Assembly: GCA_041940305.1 (NCBI GenBank)
Contig: JBGTSJ010000001.1
Coordinates: forward strand, 124,001 to 188,000
Length of the DNA: 64,000 bases
Source of the DNA: JBGTSJ01 sp041940305
Lineage (GTDB): Bacteria; Planctomycetota; Planctomycetia; Planctomycetales; Planctomycetaceae
Reading direction: 5' to 3'
The translations under genes and the position numbers were made by a program. Shown in pieces: positions 1-9,621 of the stretch. Each line of letters starts with the position of its first letter. The stretch's first letter is position 1. Below the pieces are notes generated by a model. It worked only from the letters and a program-made list of their open reading frames with translations, ran no database searches and was not told the DNA's origin.

Positions 1-3000
1 GGCGGGCGAGTTGTGGGTCGATCGGCAGGGGCTGGCTGACTTCCTCCAGCTTGTTGCGCAGTGCGACAAGTCGTGCGTCCTCCGGCAACGGCTGCTCGGC
101 GTCGGCCACGGCCTTCTGCTTGACCTTCAATTCATCGTCGAGTGAACGGTAGTACTCCAGCAGGGCGGCCTGCTGTTCATCGGTCCGCTGGTCGGCCGCA
201 ATCTGCAGGATGGCCGCCACATTCTCCGGCAGGCCGAACTGCAGCGGAGGAGAAGCGGTCGTGACGGAGATACGGAACCGGCCGATCGTGTGCATGTTGT
301 CCGCATACTGCTGATCGAGGACAAACTCCAGCACCCTGGTTCCCTCACCGGTCAGGGGGGCCTGCAGCTCGAACGTAGCGGTACGGTTGTTGCCGATATC
401 GCCGGCGGTGGCCCAGCCGTTCCCGCCGTTGGGCGCCTGGCCGTCAATCGCGGTGGCGATGTCGAAGCCTTGCTGGCTGAAGTCCGCTTTGGCATTGTGC
501 ATCTCGACTTTCATCCGGCCGTCGGGTTGTCCCTTCTGCCAGGCATTCAGGGTGAACTCGCTGAGGACGAAGTTCCCATTCGGGGCGCGGCCGGGACCGT
601 TGGCGGGGAGCCGCGGGTCGGCGAACAGTTCCAGCTTCACGCCCGTGATGCCGACGAGGTCGGTCTCGGCCGTGAAGACGTAGTTCCCCTTGCGATTGTT
701 CTCGCCGGATGCGAACACCGAGAGATCGGACTCCTTGGTGAGCGTCGCTCGGGTCGAAGCTTTGAGGTCCCGCGGGTCGAGGGCCGTCCAGCCGGTGGAC
801 GGATCTGCGGCGGACTCGATCCAGGCCGCGAGCTTCTCCGGCAGCGTCGCCTCGTAGTCGGCGAGGGCCTGCTTCGCGGCGGCGATCTTCATCTGCCGCT
901 CGGCCTCGGCCTGCTCCTGCCGCGGGCGAATCTCCTCCTGATACGCATCGTAAGCCTGCTGCGCGGCGGCGATGGCTTCCTGACGCCGGGCCTCCTTCTG
1001 CTCGGTGACGGGGCGGATCTCTTCCCGATAGGCCTCGAGCTGCGCGACGAGCGCTTCGTGCTCGCTCTGCAGCTGCTGCATGATCTCGACCGTCGCTGCG
1101 ATCTCCGTGTCATGCGCCGGTCGATTGAGCACCCGCAGGAAAATCTCGTTGATCAGGGCGGCGTTGTCCGGCTGCGACTGGACCAATTGATCGAGCGCGT
1201 TGCCGGACTGGGAGATGGCGTCGCTGACAGTCGGTCCGTTCATCAGCGCCATCACCGGCCCGAGCTGCAGGCCGGAGGAGCGTTCACATTCGCAGGAGCT
1301 TTCCCGCGGCGGACGCCCCAGGTTCGCGAGGAACCGGTCGGCCAGTGCGGCGTCGGCATCCGGCAGCGCGGCGGCGCGGGTCCCTTCCGGGACACCCGGA
1401 ATCTGCATCTTTGCACCGGTCACCGTGTAGATCGCATCGTACAGGGTTTCCGCCGGCAGACGCTTCGGCATCGCGTGCGAGTAATTGCGTTTGTCGTCCT
1501 CGTTCCACTCATTGGTGGCGAGCGACAGCTGGTACACGCGGCTCTTGCAGATCGACGCCATCAGTTGACGGACGTCAAACCCTGACGCGACGAACTGGCC
1601 CGTCATGTAGTCGAGCAGCTCGGGGTTCGTGGGCGGGTTGCCGGCGCGGATGTCATCGAGCGGCTCGATCAGGCCGGCGCCCAGCAGGTAGCCCCATACG
1701 CGGTTGACGTAGCTCTTCGCGAAGTAATCGTTCTCGGGCGAGGTAATCCAGGCCGCGATCTGCTCACGGCGAGTGGCGTCTCCCGGCATGATGATCTCGT
1801 CATCGTAGGGGACATCGGGCGGAGCCACATCGCCGGTCCGCAGGTGGACCATCTCCCCCTCCCCCTTGTCCATCACCACTTCCCACAGCGGCTTGGCCCC
1901 TTCCACGGCCGTACCGCCCACATTGCCGTCGGCATTGTTGGGATCGCGTTCCAGGCCGACGCGCGCGAAGAACGCGGCTGTCTCGTAGTACTGGTCCTGG
2001 GTCCAACGCTCGAACGGATGGTCGTGGCATTTGTTGCAGTTGAACCGCACGCCCAAGAACAGGTGCGTCGTGTTCTCCATGATCGGCTCTGCATCCCGGA
2101 GAATCTTGTAATACGACGCGGCCGGATGCTCCTTGTTTGAGCCGCTGGCCGTCAACACCTTGTGGCAGAATTGATCGTAGGGGGTATTGTTGGCGATCTC
2201 GTTCCGGATCCAGTCGCGGAACTGGCGAGCTCCCTCGCCGCCCAGGAACTTGCTGTTCACCTGCAGCAGGTCGGCCCATTTATTGGTCCAGTAGACGATG
2301 TAAGGCTCACTGCCGATGAGGCGGTCGATGACCTCGTCCCGCTTGACGCGCGGTTCGCGCGAGTCAGTCAGGAACGTCCGCACTTCGTCGGCCGTCGGCG
2401 GCAGACCGGTCAGATCCAGATACGCCCGCCGCAGGAAGTCCTCGTCGCTGCACAATTCGGACGGCTGGATCTTCATCCGCTCCCATTTGGCCGCGACGAG
2501 TTTGTCGATCTCGGTCCACACGTCCGGCTCCTGCCAGACGAAGCCGGTGCGGTCCCCCATCGAGGTAATGGTCGTCGCTGCGTAGTTGCCTTCGAACCGC
2601 GCGAGCACGGGGGCCTCACCGCGGCGGATCGTCGTGGCGATGCCGTGGCGGTTGATCTCGGCGACTTCGGTGTTGCCGCTGTCAATGTAGGCTTCGCCGG
2701 AGACGTCACGGGTTGAGCCATCCGCATACGTGGCCACAATCCGCAACTGCTGCCGTGCGCCGATCTGCTGGATCACCGGGTTCTCCGGCTGAATGGCAAT
2801 TGACGTCACGCGGGGAGCGGTGAGGTCGAGTTCGGCGCCTTCGGCGATCCACTGCCGGATGATCTCATAGTAGGGGTGTCCCGGACGCGTCAACTGGCTG
2901 CCGACGTGCGGCACGGCGCCGGTGGCCTTGAGCAGCATCAGGCTGTCGTCCGGCGACGCGAGGTTGACGCGGCGCGACGCCATGTCGTCGGTGAACGACC

Positions 3001-4993
3001 GCACGTCGTTGATCGGGTCATATCCGCGGAGCGATAGCCGGAAGCCGTTCTTGCCGTCCTTGGCGCCGTGGCAGGTTCCCTGATTGCACCCGAGCCGCGA
3101 GATGACCGGGTTCACGTCCATGACGAAGTTCATCGGCGCGTCGGAGTGGTAGCCGGCGACTTCGACCGGCACCGTGAGCGTCTGGTCCCCAAAGGTGATC
3201 GCCAGCTGTGCAGCGCCGTCGGCCTGCACCTGGACGCGGCCCCCTTCGGTCACCCTGACGGCGTCGCCATTGACGGCGATGCTCGCCATCCGCGTCACAT
3301 CCACCTGGTCGCCAGTGTTGAGCGTGGCGGTCACCAGCAACTGCGTGTAGCTATACTTGCCGTGCAGCGCGATCTGCGGCGGCTGGACGGCGATCGTGGT
3401 CACCACAGCGCCCGAGGGGAGCGACTCTTCAGGGAAATACTCGGACTCCACTTCTCCTGCGAACAGTTCTGCGGCCGGACGCTGGGCATCGGGATCGATT
3501 TCGACCGGAGTGATCTCGCCGCGAACCGAGCCGTCCGCCGGATTGATCAGCCGGATGGTTCCGTCCGCCCCGGCCGCTGCGATTGTGCCGCCATCGGGCG
3601 CATACGCCACCGCATACACGGCCGCGGGGATCTCGGTCTGCGTCAGCAGGGCGACGTCGGAGGTGATGTACTCCTGCAGCCGCGCCCGCTCTTCCGCGGA
3701 CTGCGACGTGCTCACCTTCTGCACAATCGCCTTGATGTCCTCGGGCATCGCCGGATCGAACTCGGCGGAATACGTGAAGACCTGCCCTTTGCCGTCGAGG
3801 CTGCTGGCCGCGACGATCCGCGTCCCGTCGGCCGAGTAGTCGACCGAAAAGATCCGACCCCGCATGGCGGGGAATTGGCGGATGAGGTTCGCGTTGTCGC
3901 CGATCACGCGGTTCGTGATCCGCTGCATGCGATAGATGCCGGGGACGCCGTCGCTGCCGCCGACGAGCACTTCATCGCGCGTGGGGTGCCGCGTCACGGC
4001 GGAGAGGCCCCCCTTCAGCGCGCCGGGCGTAATCGAGGTCACGTTGTCGATGAATCGCTGCGTCGCAACGTCATACAGCTTGGTCGACATGTCGCGGCCG
4101 ACGGACACGATATTGGAACCGTCGACGGAGAAGACCGTATCGAGCACCCAGTCATCGTGGGCGCCGCTGAAGAAGACCTGCTCGCCGGTCTCCGAATTGA
4201 AGGCCCGGACGGTCTTGTCCGCGCAGCCGACCGCGATCAGCGTCCCGTCCGGCGACCAGCTGGCGCCGTACGTCGTGTCAAAGGTCACGGGCACGGAGAG
4301 CGTCAACGCGCGCTGCTCGACGTCCCACACCTGCAGTTCTCCCATGCGGGCCGGCAGTCCGCCGGTGACGGCAAGCCGCTTGCCGTCGGGAGAGAATCGC
4401 ACCGACTCAATCCGCTCGGCGAGGCCGATCAGCCGTCCGGCGAGTCCGGAGCCGTCCGCCTTATGCAGCAGGACTTCATGGAAGCCCGACACGGCGAGCA
4501 ACTGGCCGTCGGGGGAGTAATCGAGCGATGTCACAACGGGGGGACGGGCGTAGACCGGCGGGTGGTCCGCATCGTAGCGCTGCACGGCGTTGGCGGGCGT
4601 ATCATCGATGGCCCCCTGCTCGATCCAGCGACGGACGAGGTCGATGTCGGTCGCGGACAGCGGCGGCTTCCCCTTCGGCATTTCGGCCGCGCCGTCGGTG
4701 GGTGTGATCAGCGTGAGCAGATAACTCGCATCCGGCTGCCCGGGCACAATGGCCGCATCGCCGGTCTCGCCCCCGGCCGTCATGCGGGCGAAGTCGGTCA
4801 TCACATACTCGCCGCTGGCCTTCGCGGGCTGATGGCAGCCCTGGCAGTTGGCCTGGAAGATGGGCCGCACCTGTTTGTAATAGCTGACAGTCGCGGCGGC
4901 ATCCGTCGGGGCCGCGTCATCGGAGTATAAAGGTACAGCGGACAGCAGCACGGCCAATGCACAGCAGCCAACCCGGCGCAGAGAGCTGGTCAT
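1..4993 (-). CDS. Large secreted PSCyt1 / WD40 / DUF1549 / DUF1553 protein (C-terminus cut by window edge)
   Basis: One uninterrupted minus-strand frame of 1664 codons runs off the left edge, so the C-terminus is missing. The ATG at 4993 follows GAGGTGA, a good ribosome site. Visible in order: a signal peptide (about 1-24); a CQGCH haem motif at about 50-54; WD40-type propeller repeats with SPDG turns (about 150-500); a CX4CH motif (CNQGTCH) near 637; an Ig-like stretch (about 690-770); DUF1549 (about 820-1030) with CNKCH near 985-989; DUF1553 (about 1070-1290); a charged coiled coil (about 1298-1378); and a beta-rich domain. These domains are typical of exported planctomycete cytochrome-like proteins, but having them all in one chain is large even for that group. 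The substrate is unknown. A periplasmic or cell-surface redox or scaffold role is inference. Confidence 0.9.
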   Translation of the reverse strand, partial: MTSSLRRVGCCALAVLLSAVPLYSDDAAPTDAAATVSYYKQVRPIFQANCQGCHQPAKASGEYVMTDFARMTAGGETGDAAIVPGQPDASYLLTLITPTDGAAEMPKGKPPLSATDIDLVRRWIEQGAIDDTPANAVQRYDADHPPVYARPPVVTSLDYSPDGQLLAVSGFHEVLLHKADGSGLAGRLIGLAERIESVRFSPDGKRLAVTGGLPARMGELQVWDVEQRALTLSVPVTFDTTYGASWSPDGTLIAVGCADKTVRAFNSETGEQVFFSGAHDDWVLDTVFSVDGSNIVSVGRDMSTKLYDVATQRFIDNVTSITPGALKGGLSAVTRHPTRDEVLVGGSDGVPGIYRMQRITNRVIGDNANLIRQFPAMRGRIFSVDYSADGTRIVAASSLDGKGQVFTYSAEFDPAMPEDIKAIVQKVSTSQSAEERARLQEYITSDVALLTQTEIPAAVYAVAYAPDGGTIAAAGADGTIRLINPADGSVRGEITPVEIDPDAQRPAAELFAGEVESEYFPEESLPSGAVVTTIAVQPPQIALHGKYSYTQLLVTATLNTGDQVDVTRMASIAVNGDAVRVTEGGRVQVQADGAAQLAITFGDQTLTVPVEVAGYHSDAPMNFVMDVNPVISRLGCNQGTCHGAKDGKNGFRLSLRGYDPINDVRSFTDDMASRRVNLASPDDSLMLLKATGAVPHVGSQLTRPGHPYYEIIRQWIAEGAELDLTAPRVTSIAIQPENPVIQQIGARQQLRIVATYADGSTRDVSGEAYIDSGNTEVAEINRHGIATTIRRGEAPVLARFEGNYAATTITSMGDRTGFVWQEPDVWTEIDKLVAAKWERMKIQPSELCSDEDFLRRAYLDLTGLPPTADEVRTFLTDSREPRVKRDEVIDRLIGSEPYIVYWTNKWADLLQVNSKFLGGEGARQFRDWIRNEIANNTPYDQFCHKVLTASGSNKEHPAASYYKILRDAEPIMENTTHLFLGVRFNCNKCHDHPFERWTQDQYYETAAFFARVGLERDPNNADGNVGGTAVEGAKPLWEVVMDKGEGEMVHLRTGDVAPPDVPYDDEIIMPGDATRREQIAAWITSPENDYFAKSYVNRVWGYLLGAGLIEPLDDIRAGNPPTNPELLDYMTGQFVASGFDVRQLMASICKSRVYQLSLATNEWNEDDKRNYSHAMPKRLPAETLYDAIYTVTGAKMQIPGVPEGTRAAALPDADAALADRFLANLGRPPRESSCECERSSGLQLGPVMALMNGPTVSDAISQSGNALDQLVQSQPDNAALINEIFLRVLNRPAHDTEIAATVEIMQQLQSEHEALVAQLEAYREEIRPVTEQKEARRQEAIAAAQQAYDAYQEEIRPRQEQAEAERQMKIAAAKQALADYEATLPEKLAAWIESAADPSTGWTALDPRDLKASTRATLTKESDLSVFASGENNRKGNYVFTAETDLVGITGVKLELFADPRLPANGPGRAPNGNFVLSEFTLNAWQKGQPDGRMKVEMHNAKADFSQQGFDIATAIDGQAPNGGNGWATAGDIGNNRTATFELQAPLTGEGTRVLEFVLDQQYADNMHTIGRFRISVTTASPPLQFGLPENVAAILQIAADQRTDEQQAALLEYYRSLDDELKVKQKAVADAEQPLPEDARLVALRNKLEEVSQPLPIDPQLAR

Positions 4994-5538
4994 CCTGAAT
5001 CACCTCGGCAGAACGGAGAGAGAATCACGAACTCGACGGAATACAGCACGTCGCAGATGCGGCGGATCGCTGAAGAGGAGCAACGCGACGGCGTGTCTGG
5101 GCGGGGTGAGGGCTGTCAGCCGTCACGGCGCGGATGCCGGTCGTCTCTCCGTTCGACCACGGAGGCTCGGCCGGGCGGAATAGAAGCAAAACTGACCGGC
5201 TGGCCGTTTGCTTCCAACAGCGCGCGGCAGAGTCAATCGCGGAGAATCCAGTGAGCCGCAGCCGGTCCACCAGTTCCTGGAGGAATGGGGTAGCCGAACG
5301 ACATCGTCCAGCGGGCGGGAGTGAATGACCGACCCCAACACCGGCTGTGGTACGGCATCCACCTACTCAAATTCTACGCGCGCAGAGGAGCGGTCGCAAC
5401 CATCGGAGTTGTCCAATATCTTGACCCACGCGACGAGCAGCGGGGTTCAGCCCCGCCGCCCACCTGAAGATCAGCACCGCTATAATCGAAACAGATTCCA
5501 GGTTGTCCCATAACGCCAGGTGATAGGAGACACTCGCC
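4994..5538. other. Intergenic region between divergent genes
   Basis: The 545 bp between the divergent cytochrome-type gene and the decarboxylase-like gene hold no convincing coding frame. The short open frames overlap each other on both strands and show no family motif. A TATAAT hexamer lies at 5481-5486, 52 bases before the downstream GTG start, but no good -35 element is seen at the right distance. The region presumably carries the promoters of both flanking genes. Confidence 0.6.
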
Positions 5539-7260
5539 GTGGGCAAGAAGCAGACGACTCGGAAAACCCGGAGCCGGCCGAAGTCCGCTCGCGCCGTTCA
5601 AACCGCGCCGCGGGGGCGGAACGGGTCGCCCCAGCTACAGACCATCGGCGGCTATCTCATTCAGCGCCTGCAGGACTACGGCGTGGGTGACGTGTTCGGC
5701 ATCCCAGGCGACTTCGTGCTCCACTTCTACGGGTTGCTGGAGAACAGCCCGATTCGGGTGATCGGCTGCACTCGCGAAGATTGTGCTGGCTACGCGGCCG
5801 ACGCCTATGCCCGCGTGAATGGCCTGGGGGCGGTCTGTGTGACGTATTGCGTCGGTGGATTGAGCCTGTGCAACTCCATCGCCGGGGCATTCGCCGAGAA
5901 ATCTCCCGTGGTCGTGATCAGCGGGGCCCCGGGGATCAACGAGCGCGTCAACGATCCGCTGCTGCATCACCGCGTGCGCGACTTCAACACGCAACGGGAG
6001 GTGTTCGAGAAGATCACGGTCGCCAGTGCGTCTCTGGACGATCCGCTGACGGCGTTCCGTGAGATTGACCGCTGCCTGGAAGCGGCCGTGCGGTTCAAGC
6101 GGCCGGTGTACCTCGAAATCCCGCGCGACCGGGTGGACGCGGCTTCGCTCTATGAGCATGTGCCGCAGCCGACGAGTTTGAGAAGCAGCCGGGAGGCGCT
6201 GGAGGCCGCGCTGTCGGAGGCGGCGGAGCGGATCAATGGAGCGAAGAAGCCGGTGATCATCGCCGGAGTTGAGATTCACCGCTTCGGCCTGCGCGAGCCG
6301 GTGCTCAAGCTGGCTGAGAAACACAACATCCCGATGTGCGCCACGCTGCTGGGGAAGAGCGTGGTGAGCGAGCGCCACCCGCTGTATCTCGGCGTCTACG
6401 AGGGAGCGATGGGACGGAAGGAGGTGACCGAGTACGTCGAGTCCAGCGACTGCGTCATTCTCCTGGGAACGTTCATGACGGACATCAACCTGGGCATCTA
6501 CACGGCGCGGCTCGACCCTGGCCGATGCATCTATGTCACGAGCGAAAAGCTCCGTATCGGCCATCATCACTTTCATGATGTGCAACTGGCGGACTTCGTC
6601 AAGGGGCTGCCGAAGGCGTCGATCACCGCGAAGAAGAAGCCGGACCTTCCTTCCCGGCCGGAACGCGGCGATCAGCCGCATCCGCCGGACGAACCGGTGA
6701 CCAGCGCGGCATTGTTCGAGTACATCGACAGCGTGCTGGATGATGAGATGGTGGTCGTCGCCGACGTGGGGGACTGCCTGTTCGGTTCGGCCGATCTGAC
6801 GATCCACAAGCACACCGAGTTCATCAGCCCGGCGTACTACACGTCGATGGGGTTTGCGGTGCCGGCGGCGATCGGCGTGCAGGTGGCCAGCCGGGAGCTG
6901 CGGCCGCTGGTGCTGGTCGGGGACGGCGCCTTCCAGATGACGTGCCTGGAGCTCTCCACGGCGGTGCGTCACCGGTTCAATCCGATCGTGGTGGTCCTTA
7001 ACAACAAGGGCTACACGACGGAGCGGTTCCTGCAGGAGGGACCGTTCAATGACATCCTCAACTGGAATTATCACCGCCTGCCCGACCTGCTGGGGGAGGG
7101 CTGGGGGTTCGAGGTGCACACGATCGGGGATCTGCAGCAGTCGATGCAGGCGGCGCTGGCGAATCAGGACGCCTTCAGCATCCTGAACGTACACCTGCAG
7201 CCGCACGACATCAGCCCGGCACTGGACCGTCTGGCAACGCGGATGTCGAAGCACATTTAG
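5539..7260 (+). CDS. Thiamine-diphosphate 2-oxoacid decarboxylase (pyruvate/indolepyruvate decarboxylase-like)
   Basis: 573 aa with a GTG start at 5539. All three domains of ThDP-dependent 2-oxoacid decarboxylases are present. Glu80 in the CTREDC segment matches the cofactor-activating glutamate. The adjacent HisHis143-144 (LLHHR) matches the catalytic pair that marks pyruvate/indolepyruvate decarboxylases rather than acetolactate synthases. The cofactor/Mg motif starts at GDGAF (about 461) and ends with NN (about 487-488). Expected reaction: non-oxidative decarboxylation of a 2-oxoacid to an aldehyde in the cytosol; the sequence alone does not fix which 2-oxoacid. An unusual Lys/Arg-rich tail of about 35 residues precedes the Pyr domain and could be partly untranslated if a later start is used. 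It stands alone with no operon partner. Confidence 0.85.
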   Translation: MGKKQTTRKTRSRPKSARAVQTAPRGRNGSPQLQTIGGYLIQRLQDYGVGDVFGIPGDFVLHFYGLLENSPIRVIGCTREDCAGYAADAYARVNGLGAVCVTYCVGGLSLCNSIAGAFAEKSPVVVISGAPGINERVNDPLLHHRVRDFNTQREVFEKITVASASLDDPLTAFREIDRCLEAAVRFKRPVYLEIPRDRVDAASLYEHVPQPTSLRSSREALEAALSEAAERINGAKKPVIIAGVEIHRFGLREPVLKLAEKHNIPMCATLLGKSVVSERHPLYLGVYEGAMGRKEVTEYVESSDCVILLGTFMTDINLGIYTARLDPGRCIYVTSEKLRIGHHHFHDVQLADFVKGLPKASITAKKKPDLPSRPERGDQPHPPDEPVTSAALFEYIDSVLDDEMVVVADVGDCLFGSADLTIHKHTEFISPAYYTSMGFAVPAAIGVQVASRELRPLVLVGDGAFQMTCLELSTAVRHRFNPIVVVLNNKGYTTERFLQEGPFNDILNWNYHRLPDLLGEGWGFEVHTIGDLQQSMQAALANQDAFSILNVHLQPHDISPALDRLATRMSKHI

Positions 7261-7471
7261 AAATTGCGGGTAGCCGAGAGAGGGCGTGGTCCGGCCTCAC
7301 CTGTCGTCAGCCTGAATTTCCCTTTGCCCCTCTTGCATTCCGGAATCGGCGACCGGTAGAATCTGACCCATCAGCCTCCGCTGATTTGTGGCGCGGTTGC
7401 TGCGGGCGGAGGAGGGCCGCGTCCCGGAGGACGGGACCGGAGGTACCCCTCAGGAATCCAGAGGTTCGGCG

Positions 7472-8776
7472 ATGCTCGACTTCCGAATCGATCGGCGTAA
7501 CTCGACCTGCTCCGGGACGACGCGGCGCGATGTGCTGCGGGTGGGAACCCTGGGACTATGCGGACTCGCGCTTCCCGACCTGCTCCGGGCCCGTGCGCAG
7601 GCGCAGATCAACGGTCAGCCCACCAAAGACACCTCGGTGATCTGGCTGTGGCTCGGCGGCGGTCCGACTCACGTTGAGACGTTCGATCCGAAGATGACGG
7701 CTCCGTCCGAATACCGGAGCGTCACCGGTGAAGTCGCGACCACGATCCCCGGCGTCACGCTGGGAGGCAACTTCGAGAAGATGGCCCAGGTCTCCGACCG
7801 CATGGCGTTTGTGCGATCATTCGCCCACACCAACAGCGGCCACGGCGGCGGCACCCACTGGGTGATGACCGGCTACGATTACCGGCTCGCCGACAACGGC
7901 ATGGTGCCGACGCGTCCGGGACTGGGGTCGATCGTGTCGCGCGTCCGCGGCCCGAACCATCCGACGACCGGCATTCCGACGTACGTCCGCCTGGGCGGCA
8001 TCTACGGAGACGGCCCGGCGTTCCTCGGGACCGCCTTCGGTCCGTTTGATCCGGGAGGCCAGGCCCAGCGCAACATGTCGCTGGTCGTGGACAAAGGCCG
8101 GCTCGACAATCGTCGCCAGATGCTCGAAGGCATCGACAACATCAATCGCGAGATCGATCGCAGCGAGCTGATGGAAGGGCTCGATTCGTTCGAGCAGCAG
8201 GCCTTCAACCTCGTCCTCAGCACGTCGCAGCAGGCCTTCGACGTCAAGTACGAAGACCCGCGCGTCGTCGACCGCTACGGACCGAACCTCGGCCAGCGAC
8301 TGTTGACGGCCCGCCGTCTGTGTGAGGCCGGCGCCGGGTTCGTCACTGTCGAGTTCGGCGGCTGGGACATGCACGGCAACATCAAGATGGCGATGGACAA
8401 CCTCGGCCCGCAGGTGGACCGAGCCGTTTCCGCCCTGGTCGAGGACCTCGATCAACGCGGCATGAGCGACAACGTGCTACTGGTAATAAGCGGCGAGTTC
8501 GGCCGCACGCCGAAGATCAACGGCGGCGCCGGACGCGATCACTGGGCGCCGCTCAGCACGCTGGCCCTCGCGGGCGGCGGACTGAAGATGGGGCAGGTCA
8601 TCGGCGAATCGGCCGAGAAGGTCGACGTGCCCAAGACGACTCCGATCACGCCGCAGGATCTGATGGCGACCGTGTTCGACGTGCTGGGCATCGACAAGCG
8701 CATCCAGTTCGTCAACCAGGCCGGCCGCCCGGTCTACATGATCGAGAACGGCAAACCGATCGCCGAACTGGTGTAA
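7472..8776 (+). CDS. Tat-exported DUF1501 protein
   Basis: 434 aa from the ATG at 7472. The frame is open 28 codons further upstream, but that part has no family similarity. The N-terminus has a Tat signal (TTRRDVLRVG, then a hydrophobic stretch to about residue 40). DUF1501 hallmarks include LWLGGGPTHVETFDPK near the mature N-terminus, NSGHGGGTHWV in the middle and GEFGRTPKINGG...GRDHW towards the C-terminus. The family is very abundant in planctomycetes, has an alkaline-phosphatase/sulfatase-like fold, and is often encoded beside DUF1549/DUF1553 proteins; its substrate is unknown. Here it stands alone and is followed by a strong intrinsic terminator. Confidence 0.92.
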   Translation: MLDFRIDRRNSTCSGTTRRDVLRVGTLGLCGLALPDLLRARAQAQINGQPTKDTSVIWLWLGGGPTHVETFDPKMTAPSEYRSVTGEVATTIPGVTLGGNFEKMAQVSDRMAFVRSFAHTNSGHGGGTHWVMTGYDYRLADNGMVPTRPGLGSIVSRVRGPNHPTTGIPTYVRLGGIYGDGPAFLGTAFGPFDPGGQAQRNMSLVVDKGRLDNRRQMLEGIDNINREIDRSELMEGLDSFEQQAFNLVLSTSQQAFDVKYEDPRVVDRYGPNLGQRLLTARRLCEAGAGFVTVEFGGWDMHGNIKMAMDNLGPQVDRAVSALVEDLDQRGMSDNVLLVISGEFGRTPKINGGAGRDHWAPLSTLALAGGGLKMGQVIGESAEKVDVPKTTPITPQDLMATVFDVLGIDKRIQFVNQAGRPVYMIENGKPIAELV

Positions 8777-8803
8777 CAGTCACCGGAAACCCGCCATCGA
8801 GTT

Positions 8804-8844
8804 GCCGAGGCCCCGGACTCTAGTCCGCGGGCCTCGGCTCTTTT
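8804..8844 (+). terminator. Intrinsic terminator after the DUF1501 gene
   Basis: GCCGAGGCCC at 8804-8813 pairs with GGGCCTCGGC at 8829-8838, and the stem continues inward as CGGACT/AGTCCG with one bulged base and a very small loop. It is followed by CTCTTTT. The hairpin lies 28 bases after the stop codon at 8776. Confidence 0.85.
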
Positions 8845-8857
8845 CCGGACGACGGCT

Positions 8858-9136
8858 GTGTCCCGGTATCACATCACCCTCATCTGTTCCGGATTGACGG
8901 ATGCCGAGGCGGCCGGCGCACCCGCCGCCATCGAGGCGGAGTTCGGCCATCGTCCGTGGCATCAGCATGTCGCCTGCCGTTGGGACGGCCGTCTGCTGTG
9001 GCTTGAGGCCGAGAACGACTACGACTCGACGGGTCAGGCGCTGCTCGATGAGTTCGGGGACGCGGTGATTGCGTGCGTGAACGCGAGCGGGACGATTCAC
9101 TTTGAAATCGTATCGGTCCGCCCAGTCACCGCGTGA
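8858..9136 (+). CDS. Small protein of unknown function
   Basis: 92 aa with a GTG start 14 bases after the terminator's T-run. The sequence reads as a normal small globular alpha/beta protein: an opening beta strand (YHITLICSG), a helix, then RWDGRLLWLEAENDY and a final strand (GTIHFEIVSV). There is no signal peptide, membrane segment or recognised motif. Its last 40 bases overlap the end of a convergent small gene on the other strand, so at least one of the two may be unreal. No clear Shine-Dalgarno sequence is visible. Confidence 0.5.
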   Translation: MSRYHITLICSGLTDAEAAGAPAAIEAEFGHRPWHQHVACRWDGRLLWLEAENDYDSTGQALLDEFGDAVIACVNASGTIHFEIVSVRPVTA

Positions 9137-9408
9137 CGGCAATGCCCGCCGCAAGGAGGCGAGGGCTGCTCGATTACGATCGGACGGGGTGCACCCGAGT
9201 CACTCGCCGGGTCAGGGGACTCCGTTTCCGACACCGCCGCCGCAGGCTCCTCGTCCGCCTCGAACAGGGACTCGGCTCGGTCCCGAACGGTGGTCGCGAG
9301 GCTGGTGAGCTGCGGCCAGAAGGCGGCCGTCAGCTTGGCGGAGAGAAGGACGACTGCCAGTCCGGGCAGGATCCAGCCGGTGATGCCGTGTTCGGGTTGA
9401 TCGCTCAT
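9097..9408 (-). CDS. Small single-pass membrane protein of unknown function
   Basis: 103 aa from the ATG at 9408. After a short polar N-terminus comes one hydrophobic segment (WILPGLAVVLLSAKLTAAF, about 12-30), then an acidic, Pro/Ser/Glu-rich tail and a CGGHC sequence near the C-terminus. The composition suggests a small inner-membrane protein with a disordered cytoplasmic tail. It is transcribed away from the flagellar operon that starts about 200 bases to the right. Its 3' end overlaps the preceding plus-strand small gene by 40 bases. The upstream GAGAG is a weak ribosome site. No family recognised. Confidence 0.45.
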   Translation of the reverse strand: MSDQPEHGITGWILPGLAVVLLSAKLTAAFWPQLTSLATTVRDRAESLFEADEEPAAAVSETESPDPASDSGAPRPIVIEQPSPPCGGHCRHAVTGRTDTISK

Positions 9409-9600
9409 TGTGTGCTCTCTGTATCTGGATCGCCGGTTGCGGCGCTGTGTGTACGGGACGGTGGTTTCGGTCCTAAGCGTCCGGCCGGCTCGGCTGTTAC
9501 GGCGATACACCCGGGCTCGCGACGCGGCGGCGTGCGGGAAAACACTGCAGTCCCTTCGCGCGGCGGCGCGGCGGTCTGGGAAAGCTGATCCGACTTTGCC

Positions 9601-9618
9601 GGTTCTGCCGATAGAACC
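9601..9618 (+). promoter_or_regulatory. Inverted repeat directly before flgB, containing a GCCGATA element
   Basis: GGTTCT (9601-9606), a GCCGAT spacer, then AGAACC (9613-9618): a perfect 6-bp inverted repeat ending three bases before the flgB ATG. The central GCCGATAG resembles the -10 of flagellar sigma-28 promoters, but no TAAA-type -35 lies about 15 bases upstream. It could be an operator, an mRNA hairpin controlling the first gene of the operon, or chance. Confidence 0.35.
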
Positions 9619-9621
9619 GAT

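Noticed and set aside
3068..4930. Long plus-strand open frame of 620 codons opposite the cytochrome-type gene
   Set aside because: It is an antisense frame in phase with the real minus-strand gene, rich in His/Arg/Gly/Asp and without any family motif; the minus strand shows clear domains. The same applies to 290-1585 and 2162-2716.
5635..7254. 539-codon minus-strand open frame opposite the decarboxylase-like gene
   Set aside because: Antisense shadow of a GC-rich gene; no motif, and the plus strand has a full ThDP enzyme.
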